Shown: positions 23,174 through 31,907 of the stretch, piece by piece
How positions within the stretch are numbered: position 1 is the first letter of the stretch
Layout: each line of letters opens with the position of its first letter
Assembly: GCA_963678675.1 (NCBI GenBank)
Contig: OY783200.1
Location: 7,204,501-7,268,500, forward strand
From: Xiphydria camelus
Lineage: Eukaryota; Arthropoda; Insecta; Hymenoptera; Xiphydriidae
Reading direction: 5' to 3'
DNA length: 64,000 bases
Program-made: the position numbers and the translations under genes
Notes under the pieces: model-generated
What the model saw: only the letters and a program-made list of their open reading frames with translations
What the model was told of the DNA's origin: nothing
The model's database searches: none

Positions 23174-23272
23174 CTCGTAACTGCGGCTGATAGCGGTACT
23201 CCAGAGATGCAGTGTTCTGATGGCAGTACCCCAGAGATGTGACGTTCTGATGGCGGTACCCCTGAGACATGT
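23174..23272 (-). repeat. Three about 30-bp promoter-like repeats upstream of OB-like copy 2
   Basis: Read on the minus strand, GGGGTACCGCCATCAGAACG, GGGGTACTGCCATCAGAACA and GGAGTACCGCTATCAGCCGC follow each other at about 30-bp spacing. Each contains the CATCAG initiator core seen before other genes of this element, so the core promoter itself appears multiplied. Confidence 0.6.
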
Positions 23273-23379
23273 AGTCCATTCCTACTCGGTAGTGGGAGTA
23301 AATCTCGCGCATGGCAACAGCCAATCAGGGTTTCACGTTGCGCCAGATGACGCAATGCCTTCCAAGAACTGTTTACCGC

Positions 23380-23660
23380 AATGGTGTTCCTGGAATCCTG
23401 GTGATGTCAAGGTCTGTCAACAATTCCAGGAATCGGAACTGCGCAGTAGCGGTGAAATCCTTTGTAATTCGATCCTCAGAGCAAGTCCGAACCCGCGCGC
23501 ACGGACGCTTCACGCGATAAGGCTGGTCGATTCCCCATTGCGTCAACAATTCCAGGAATCGGAAGTGAGTAGTAGCAGTATATCGTATGACGTCATCGCT
23601 CACGAGTGGAAGAACACGCGCGGAACTGCGCAGTAGCGACGAGTTCGTGCCTGTCGAGAA
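23380..23660. repeat. Internal copies of the terminal-repeat motif
   Basis: The block GTCAACAATTCCAGGAATCG followed by GAACTGCGCAGTAGCG occurs at about 23418 and 23545, partly again near 23620, and inverted at 20216-20250 in the left terminal array. The core ATTCCAGGAAT is palindromic. It lies between two divergent gene units. Confidence 0.6.
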
Positions 23661-23665
23661 GCTAT

Positions 23666-23740
23666 GACGTCATCGCGCAGGAATGCGCACCGCGGTCACG
23701 CCATCAGTCACAGTCACATCGTGCTCACGAAACGACAACA
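23666..23740 (+). promoter_or_regulatory. Core promoter shared with the polymerase gene
   Basis: CACCGCGGTCACGCCATCAG followed by TCACATCGTGCTCACGAAAC and GACAAC lies directly before the ATG. The minus-strand leader of the polymerase (30110-30165) is nearly the same, with CCATTAGTCACA as initiator. Same-strand alignment shows only a few differences over about 55 bases. Confidence 0.7.
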
Positions 23741-24021
23741 TGTCTTCCGATCAGTGCCTGAATCGTCTCGAGATAGGTTCGCATTCGAAAGATTGCAACA
23801 ATCAAGTTTTCTCAACGGAATTAATCGTCTGCTTCCTACGAGTTCCCGTGGAATGGGATAATTGGACATTCGATCGTGTTACGAGTGCAGGCTTTGTCCT
23901 ATCCGAGGCGCGGCGACTACCTTCAGGCGCGATATTTTCAATTGAAAATAAGTTTTATAAAATAATTGACGGATGTGTCACCCCCATTCCACATGCCACT
24001 GTAAGAGCACAGCAGATGTAA
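23740..24021 (+). CDS. 93-residue orphan sharing its leader with the DNA polymerase
   Basis: Starts MSSDQCLNRLEIGSHSKDCN. The first residues (MSS.QC) and the 5' leader match those of the polymerase ORF at 30110, so it has the same promoter and translation start but a different body. The body has VPVEWDNWTFDRVTSAGFVL and a basic-hydrophobic end. No domain recognised. It could be a regulatory small protein or the remnant of a recombination that put the polymerase promoter in front of another gene. Confidence 0.5.
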   Translation: MSSDQCLNRLEIGSHSKDCNNQVFSTELIVCFLRVPVEWDNWTFDRVTSAGFVLSEARRLPSGAIFSIENKFYKIIDGCVTPIPHATVRAQQM

Positions 24022-24300
24022 CCTGGGACCCTTCGCCACATCGCATTTATCACTACGAGTGTGTAAATAATTTCTGAAAAGGGTCCACAATTAAATAAAA
24101 GAGAATCAAAAAAAAATATGTGTTGATTCTGTTCTTCCTGCGAATCCTTTTGATGTTGGAATATCCTCTCGGCGTACACACACTTGCCACGCAGAAAGGC
24201 ATTTCTTCCTCTTCCGTCAACTATTCTACCATCAGGGGATCATTGTTTAAATAATGAGGCAACATTTGATTCCTTCTCCTTTTATTTGTACAAAAAAAAA

Positions 24301-25053
24301 TTAGCTATCTTGGCAATATACACAATCCTTGATCATGGGTCGCGAGTTGTCTTTGCCTCTCGGCACCCGATAATGTATGCGACATCGACGACAATCGGCG
24401 ATACTCTTGTCCTCGCTATATTTAACCGGTAGCCTGTCTCACGCATCTTCGATCGTGTTGGCGGCAAAGACGGTGAGAAAGTCTTTAGGGAGTTGGGTGA
24501 TGTCTTCGGCAGTCATCAAGGTGAGGCTCTCCGTCTCGAAGAAAATCCTCAGGGAACGTTCCAGGCATGGAGGATCATCCTTGTGCTTCAGCCAGGTTTC
24601 CAAGCGTTTTGCATTCTCAGCGGTGCAGAAATGTCCATCGGAGCCATGACGCTGACATCTGGATGTTGGATCGCTGAGCAGTTTCCTCAACGATGGGCAG
24701 CCCAGTTCATCCAAATGAACAATGGTGCACTCGGTGTACTCCCGCAACCAGGCTCTCTTCTCCGCGCCCTTTACGTTTACCGTCGAGACATCACGTAGAT
24801 GAGGTTCGAACACTTTTTTGATCATGACGTACGGCACGTCCCCAGAGTTCCACGTGAGTCCGTGAAAGTTACGTTGTAGCCAGGAATTGCAGCAGCGATA
24901 CGTCGCAGGCAGATACCACCAAGGAAATGGTGGCTTGAAGAGGAAAATCGTAGCTTCCCGTGGCTCAGAGTTGAGTGGAAGCACTGCAAGTTCCTTCGGC
25001 ACGAACCGGTTGCCGGGTATCTTGAAACCCTGTACGTCGACCACGATTTCCAT
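24301..25053 (-). pseudogene. 254-residue zinc-tailed protein, copy 2, one nonsense codon
   Basis: Homologous over its length to 21957-22721, starting MEIVVDVQGFKIPGNRFVPK. The frame is open from 25053 to 24439, is stopped by a TGA at about 24436-24438 where copy 1 has Trp, and then continues open to the TAA at 24301-24303, including the CxxC zinc-ribbon tail (CRRCRIHYR, CIYC). One base change is therefore the only visible lesion. Its promoter context (TTTCAGTCCCACC before the ATG) is preserved. Either a recent null or a read-through or assembly difference. Confidence 0.7.
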
Positions 25054-25195
25054 GGTGGGACTGAAATCCTCGGATCTCTGCCGGACTATTTACCACACCG
25101 CTGATCGGCTATACGATCGTGGAGGATGAGGCAATACGCTACAATGTTGGCGGGGGAAATTTGCACTCGCTTCAAACTTTAGACGAACGTCCACC

Positions 25196-25664
25196 GGTTC
25201 CGATTTCAACTTGGCAGGCGTCAGGCCCTGGTGATTGACAGTGAACTTGAAAGGTGTCAGCCTCTGGTGACTGACAGTGAACTTGACTGGATGTCGGGTC
25301 CCTGGCCACCGACAGTGAGCTTGGTGGGCGTCATTCCCTGATGACTGACAGTGAACTTGGTATGCGTCAGATCCTGGTGACTGACAGTGAACTTGACTGG
25401 GTGTCGGTTCCTGGTGACTGACAGTGAACTTGACTGGGTGTCGGTCCCTGGTGACTGACAGTGAACTTGGCAGGTGTCAGTCTCTGGTGACTGACAGTGA
25501 ACTTGGTAGGCGTCAGGCTCTGGTGACTGACAGTGAACTTGGTAGGCGTCAGGCTCTGGTGACTGACAGTGAACTTGGTAGGCGTCAACCCCTGGTGACT
25601 GACAGTGAACTTGGTAGGCGTCAGGCTCTGGTGACTGACAGTGAACTTGACTGGGCGTTCTGCA
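25196..25664. repeat. 36-bp minisatellite, about 13 copies
   Basis: The unit is CTCTGGTGACTGACAGTGAA followed by CTTGGTAGGCGTCAGG, repeated head to tail with point differences. The period is divisible by three, so several frames on both strands stay open and give 12-residue repeat peptides; I do not treat these as genes. It separates the zinc-tailed gene from the ATPase-like ORF. Confidence 0.85.
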
Positions 25665-25728
25665 GCTGTTACACGGAGTGCCTCCACTTTTTATCCCCGC
25701 CTTTCTTAATGATATACATTGAAACACT

Positions 25729-26142
25729 CTAAACACAAATATGGTTTGGTTCTGCACGTATTACAAAACGTGTCAACTTTTTAGTCAAATTTCTGGATGT
25801 CCTGCGTCCGAATAATTTTGAATTTTTATCGTAACACCCCGAACAATATCTTCGGATTTTGCGAATGTCTCCTTCGTTTTTTCGCAATTGGTGAACAATT
25901 CTTTTTTCAATCTGCATATTAATTTCCTCATCTGATTGTTGCGTAAGTACTCCATTGGGATGCATCACGGGGGTGGTCAAAGTGTTTGTCTTGCCGCAGT
26001 TGGATGGTTTGCAAAATACTGACCCCATGCTATTTGGAAGCAAATCACAATGTCGCTTATTCTCGGCACACCATTGCGCGAGCTCGTCAAAGTTCACCAC
26101 GGGCAGTCTGGTAGACTGTTCGGTGAATCGTAGTTCGGTCAT
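25729..26142 (-). pseudogene. Packaging-ATPase-like ORF with internal deletion
   Basis: 137 codons starting MTELRFTEQSTRLPVVNFDE. A Walker A-like motif, KPSNCGKTNTL, lies near residues 46-56 in the context typical of the A32/FtsK-type packaging ATPases of Polinton-like and adintovirus-like elements. Instead of the rest of the ATPase (Walker B etc.) the frame continues into RYCSGCYDKNSKLFGRR, a Cys-rich tail typical of another zinc-binding domain. It is much shorter than a normal ATPase (usually over 200 residues), so an in-frame deletion or fusion is likely. A TATA box (CTATATAAAC on the minus strand, about 26172) lies about 30 bases before a CCAGTCATG start. Confidence 0.5.
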
Positions 26143-26363
26143 GACTGGTGCGAGAGCTACAAGTGGTATGTTTATATAGGGATACGCGCACGCACAGCTC
26201 TCCTGGCAAATACGAGGAGAACCTTCGGATGAAGCACAGCAATCGATTGGAAGTCTTTAGTGCTGCGGTACTTGAGGTCTCTCTCTCTCGTAATGCTGGT
26301 TAGTTTTACTTAAGTAAATCCACACCTATATTTGCATCCACATACACGCACGCACACCTATAT

Positions 26364-29300
26364 TTACACATCCACATCCATATTTACATCAGTTATTCTG
26401 CAGTGCCCCCAGGGCAGAGTGTCCGTAGTGTCGGGTTGCAGGCACCTCTTGTCGTCGTGCGGACTGAGCGCAAGTTTGGTCTGCTGCACAGTCTGCACTT
26501 CGTGTAGCCTCGACCGAAAGAGGTACTGCGAGCGATGTTGTGTGGTATTTTGCCTCAAGCAGGCGACGTAGTCCTCGAAATCTATGGTTCTCGTGAGCAC
26601 CGACGTCTTGACGCCCTTGGCCTTCTTCATGCGGTCCTCGCCGTTGACCCGCACGCTGTACATTTTACTGCGGAGTCCGACGAATTCCGTCATGATCTGG
26701 CCGTTGCACTCGTCCTTCATGAGGCCGACCACCTTCTTGTTCACCAGCGGCATCTCGAAGGCGTTCTCGGTGGGGTAGTCGGACGTGTCGAAGCGCCCAA
26801 TGTGACGCTTCATCACGTCGTAGACGTCCCCACCTCGCACTTCGTAGATGAGACTGTCGGTGTCAGTGTAGAGCAACTTGCAATTGCTCTCGAAGGTCGG
26901 TATCATGAAGTCGTAGTGAAACTCGTAAACACAAGTTTTCGACAAGTCGAGTACGCAGAACCCCACGTAGATCGGCTTATTCAGCAAAACCTCGATCTTG
27001 TTGAGCTGCACGGCTACGAGGTTTTCAGCGAAAACGGCTCGGCTGTGGAAGTTGGGCTTGGCGACGAGTGCTTCGGCACCGTATCTGCCCTTCCACTTGG
27101 TTACGAGTTTGACGTCAACACGTTTGCGCACGTTCTCCATCGTCTTACCGAACACCGCGTTGTTCATGAGTTTGAACAAGTTCTTCTCAAACTCATTGCG
27201 GGCTCGTTTCCTCATACCGCTGTTCAAGTCTATGTAGCTCTTGAGCCACGGTGACTGGTCGAACTTCAGGGCTCTGTGGATGTTGGTGAGCCGTAGACCG
27301 TGCTCAAGAGCTTGCCTGAGGTTGCGGTAGTGGATGATGTAACGCGATTTCGAGTACAACGTCGTCAGAAGCTTGGACTCCTTCGAGCCCGGTGGCTTCA
27401 TCTGTTCGGGACACAGCGGTAGGTCTCGGTGGGCGTCGTGGATGGCTTCCGGATAGTCCAAGTCCACCTCAAGTATGTATCCGATGGGCGAGTCATCGGA
27501 CACATTCCACTGGAAGTCACCGGCGAGGTTCTCCACCCACTCGAAGCCACCGTACGGGAGATGTTGCGTCATCGCCCAGCCGTACAAGTTGTTCACATCG
27601 AAGTACATGAGGTACTTCGTCTCCTCTTCGGGATTGTAGTCCCTCATGTACGCGTTGTTGGCTCGGGCGTAACGGTTGCTGCACTGACTGACACCGCCTC
27701 GGATGCCCCGTTCGACGAACATGAGCATGTCGATATCGGTGAGCAGTTGCAGCTCGATTGCGGTGTACTTCAACGTGGCGTCCCACGTGAGGCCGGGTGT
27801 GGTGTAGTAATGGGCTGGATCCAAACCGTACGCTTCGAGGCAGTTGTCACGAAAGTTTTCGAAAACGTCGGCCAGCAGCAGGACGTCGGTCTTGAGGTAG
27901 AGATCCGCGTACTCGCCCAGAGTTCCCACGTTGAACTCACGCCAGACCCTCTGGGCGTGTTCGTAGTCCTCGTCGGAGATGCCGCAGCCGTTGAGACGGC
28001 TGTGAAATTGTTGCTGGGTCAGCAACTCCGTCGCATCCAGTTTGTCCCACGCGTCGAGGAACTCGTAGGGAAAGACCCCTTTCCGCCTCAGCAATGCAAA
28101 CTGCTCGGCTCGGATCTGTGGAAACTGGCTCTTGGTGATTGGCGCCTCCGCGAGGTAAGACGCCAACTTCTCCAGCGACGATGCCATGAACCGGAAGGAG
28201 TCGATGAACCGAAGAGCGATGTCGCTGCCCTTTAGATGTTTCGTGAACGAGACGTATCGCTCCATGTTCAAGGGCAGGAGGTCGATCCGACCGTCGAAGC
28301 AGGTACATATCTCCTTGATGATGAGGTGGCTGTCGTAGCCGCTGAGATTGTGGAAGACTACGGGAATGGTGCGCGAATCTTGATAATTCAGGTTACAGTC
28401 CTGGTGCGCTGCACCCCTGTATCTGCCGGTGAGATGACAGTGGTCCCGAACTCTCTTCACATCCAGCAGCGACTCCCCGCAAATGTGACACTTCTCGGCG
28501 CTGTGGAAAGCCCTCTCCTGTTCCTCCGTGAGCGGTTGCATGGGTACGGTGTGCTCGAGGACTCCTTCGACCTGCTCGACCAGCTCAGAAAGTTCACACG
28601 CGAACCATTCAGCAGGTTTCGGGCCGCGAAAGCTGTTCTAGCGGGACAGCGTGTGGTCGTAGCTACACCTCACGTAGTAACCCACGCTGAACGGTTCGTA
28701 CACTTGACAAACTCTCGTCTTGCTCGTCTGCTGCAGGTCGACGTTCTTCAGGAGACACTCGAAGTCTGCGTAGACGACAAACGGCACCCTTTCCTTGAAG
28801 TTGAAGTTCTTAAACTTCAAGGTGCTGTGCATCGGTGCAGGCATCTTGACTTTGCACCGATTCACCTGGACGCAGTCGACTTCGTGGGCTTCCAGCTTTT
28901 CAGTACTCAGGAAGTAATGTAGGCAGCGATCACAGATGTACTTCTTCACCTTTGTTCTTGAAAGTTGTGCGCTGACCAGCCGAGAGAGGTCCTTTATCCA
29001 CACGTAGTGGTAGTTGGTGTGAGTTTCATCATCCTCGTTCACCTCCTCCTCATTCGATTCCTCGTCGACGTATCGATCTTGAATCATGAGGAGATTCACA
29101 TGTTTGGTCTTCTTGTGCGAGGTGACGTGGATGGGTGCGACCGAAAATTTTTCTTTGCGCTTCAGCAGAACGTAAATGTTGATTGAGAGCTCATTCTGCT
29201 TATCAAACTTCGGGACCTCTCTCGGCGTCACTGGGAAGTCTATGCCCGCAAAGTTCAATTCGTTTTCGTACGGCTTGTACTTTGACACACGGTTGGGATG

Positions 29301-30110
29301 GTCACGCCGATCAACGGGATGCAGTGCAGAAAGGAGTGCCCACTTAAAACACTGGTCGTCGGTATTCTGCACGTTAACACAGGCCTCCTTCCTTTTGATA
29401 AACCCAGGAAGTTCCAGATAGGAGCTACCTCTCATTGGGTTGTACCGGTTCACGTTGACGGTCAAGTTGATGACGACTCGCAACGTCCAACCCGAGTCTC
29501 GCTCCTGGAATTCCTCTATTTGCCGGAGAATGGGGTCCCGCACATTCTCGATGAACCATTGTCTCAAATCGGTGGTCTGCAGGATTGGGACGTTCTTCGT
29601 GGCGAAGGTCTTCAGTTCGACGATCTCTTCGTCATTCTTGAAGATGCTGTACTCGCCCTCCAGTACAGCATTCACCTTCAACGCATTCTCCCTCTTGAGC
29701 GCGTTCTTGATGCGCGGTGTGAAGAGGGCCAGCGCGTCCTGCAGGAAGGCGGTGGGATCCAGATTTCGCAGGTTTACGATCACACCCGTGCGGATGCGTC
29801 CGTCGAACGCCGACTGGAGATCCTCCCACGAGACGCGTCTCTGCCCGCGCTGATCAAGACGTCCACCTCTCACGAGCAAGCTGTTGAGTTTTCGATTATA
29901 ACTCTTCACCTGTCGAATGGCGGCCAGGTACCGTTGTTTGCCGGCGACCGATGTTCCTTCTCGGCGCATCAATCGTCCGAGCAGCCGCAAACTCTTGACC
30001 CCTTGTCGGATCCATCGCGTGATGTTGATGGGATCGACACTCTTGCGAGCGATGAGCTCGAAAGCCTCTCGATGGGTATTCACAATATCCTTGCACTGTT
30101 CCGAAGACAT
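26364..30110 (-). pseudogene. Protein-primed family B DNA polymerase, split by one TAG
   Basis: Two same-frame ORFs (30110-28641 and 28637-26364) are separated only by the TAG at 28638-28640; in total about 1,249 codons. From the N-terminus: a basic region possibly acting as or near a terminal protein; a C2H2-like finger (CDRCLHYF...H) near residues 395-420; Exo I YADFE near 450; a C/H cluster CHICGESLL...HCHLTGRYRG near 540-560; Exo II NLSGYDSH near 590; Exo III YLKTDVLLLADVF; Pol A YFDVNNLYGWAM near 834; the Pol B-like NNAVFGKTMEN; Pol C YTDTDSLIYE near 1080; and a C-terminal KLALSPHDDKR. This organisation is that of protein-primed viral and Polinton-type polymerases. The start is supported by the shared promoter leader. 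Except for the amber codon it looks intact. Confidence 0.85.
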
Positions 30111-30175
30111 GTTGTCGTTTCGTGAGCACGATGTGACTAATGGCGTGACCGCGGTGACGTGCGGTATTTAAGTAA
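30111..30175 (-). promoter_or_regulatory. Polymerase core promoter and leader
   Basis: On the minus strand, CTTAAATACC (TATA-like), then CACCGCGGTCACGCCATTAG TCACATCG, then GACAACATG. It matches the leader of the 23740 ORF. Confidence 0.6.
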
Positions 30176-30179
30176 AGAC

Positions 30180-31907
30180 GTTTTGCGGCGGGGGTGAGGT
30201 GGGGGAGGTAAACGTGTTCGTGCCTGTCGAGAAGATATGACGTTATCGCTCGGGAATGGCGTGTGAAACTGCGTCATCGTTCAGGAAAGACTCTCGGGTT
30301 GGTAGGAACTGCGTAGTAGCGGCATATCCTTTGAAATTTGATAGCAAAATTGCTCGGAGCAAGTGCGAACTTGCACGCGCGTACCTCTTTATCAAACATT
30401 GCGTTTCAAGGAGCGATTGCTTGTCGATGATTCCAAAGCTCACCTCTTTATCGTATAATGCCGCTCAGTCGGTAACGTGATCGCGCGTACCTCTTTACCG
30501 ACTGATGCCTCTCGGTCGGTAACGTCGGTAAGCTCGAACTCTTCAGTAGCGCGAAATGACACTGCGAGTGAAGTCGGGGAGCGGTAGTTTGATCAATGGC
30601 GGAGCTCTGTCAGGGTAAAATTCAAAATGGTTGCTTTGTTCTGTCGGTAAGTTAGAGCTCCGTCGGCACCGGCTGCCCCTGAAAGCATGCTACTAGGTCG
30701 TGGCGCACTACGTCCTAACCTGCACGACTTCGTCGCTCGCGAGATGGGAGGGAGCGGGAGTACGTAGTAGCGTTGCGAGATGATGCACGCGGGCCCACGA
30801 GATGGCGCTGCGAGCGAGTGAGGTTCAGGAGTGCGGGTTCGGCCCCCTGAAAGCATGCAACCAGAACGCCACTCTGTCGGTAAGCTCGAACTCTTCAGTA
30901 GCGTTGAAATTGCGCGAAATGACGCTGCGAGTGAAGTCGGGGAGCGGAAGTTTGATCAATGGCGGAGCTCTGTCAGGGTAAAATTCAAAATGGTTGCTTT
31001 GTTCTGTCGGTAAGTTAGAGCTCCGTCGGCACCGGCTGCCCCTGAAAGCATGCAACCAGGTTGTGGCACACTACGTCCGAACCTGCACGACTTCGTCGCT
31101 CGCGAGAGGGGAAGGGGGAGGGAGTACGTAGTAGCATTACGAGATGATGCACGCGGGCCCACGAGATGGCGCTGCGAGCGAGTGAGGTCCAGGAGTGGGG
31201 GTTCGACCCCCTGAAAGCATGCAACCAGAACGCCACTTTGTCGTTAAGCTCGAACTCTTCAGTAGCGTTGAAATTGCGCGAAATGACGCTGCGAGTGAAG
31301 TCGGGGAGCGGAAGTTTGATCAATGGTGGAGCTTTGTCAGGGTAAAATTGAAAATGGTTGCTTTTCTCCGTCGGTAAATCAGAGTTCCATCGGTAGCAGC
31401 TACCCCTGAAAGCATGCAACCGAGCCGTGACGCTCTACGTCGACTGCGGGAAGGGGAGGGGAAGGGGGTGCGTAGTAGCGTTGCGAGATGATGCACGCGG
31501 GAAGTGGGGGCCCGCGAGATGGCGCTGCCGGTGAGGTCTGGATCCGCGAGATGGTGCTACCGGTGAGGTCTGGATCCGCGAGATGGCGTTGCGAGCGAGA
31601 TCGGGGTCTGCGAGATGGCGCTACCGGTGAGTTCTGAATCCGCGAGATGGCGTTGCGAGCGGGTGAGGTCGGGGTGTGGGGGTTCGACCAATGGTAGAGC
31701 TCCGGTGGTGGGGGTTCAACCAATGGTGGAGCTCTGTTGGGGTGAAATTAAAAATGGCCGCCCGTGCTCCGTCGGTAAGTCAGAGTTCCATCGGTAACAA
31801 AGCACACAACCCATCCACACTCCGTCGGTAAGTTAGAATTCCGCAACATTCAAATTTCCCGCCATTTTTGGTCACGTGGGTGGCGCCGAACCCCCATAGC
31901 TTATCTA
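30180..31907. repeat. Right terminal repeat region of the 12.6-kb element
   Basis: Units of about 352-364 bp start with CTCGAACTCTTCAGTAGCG at about 30533, 30885 and 31249; each holds GATCAATGGCGGAGCTCTGT, CAAAATGGTTGCTTTG and CCCCTGAAAGCATGCAAC. Further right (31500-31700) short units with CGAGATGGCG(C/T)T(G/A)C recur. The block near 31680-31760 (GGGGGTTCAACCAATGGTGG...) is the inverted counterpart of the left array at 19450-19750. The end is 31888-31907. Confidence 0.8.

Larger units (their letters stand above)
19262..31907. mobile_element. 12.6-kb inverted-repeat-bounded element with protein-primed DNA polymerase
   Basis: The ends are inverted copies: TAGATAAGCTATGGGGGTTC at 19262-19281 and its complement at 31888-31907; a second shared block, GGCGGGAAATTTGAAT, lies a little inside each end. 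Both terminal regions (about 1 kb and 1.7 kb) are arrays of tandem repeats that also match each other in inverted orientation. Inside are a protein-primed family B polymerase, a packaging-ATPase-like fragment, two OB-like small ORFs, two 254-aa zinc-tailed ORFs (one nonsense-broken), a spliced acidic-tail gene and a 93-aa orphan. This matches virus-derived linear replicons of the Polinton/adintovirus kind, but no integrase, protease or capsid gene was found. Left and right flanks belong to different sequences and no target duplication is visible. Confidence 0.75.

Noticed and set aside
25196..25757. 36-bp repeats as a CRISPR array, and the 166-codon repeat ORF as a gene
   Set aside because: Units are contiguous without spacers and the genome is eukaryotic. 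The ORF only reflects a period divisible by three.
26535..28922. Long plus-strand open frames opposite the DNA polymerase (239, 268 and 228 codons)
   Set aside because: They mirror a GC-rich coding strand, carry no motifs, and the minus strand shows all polymerase motifs.
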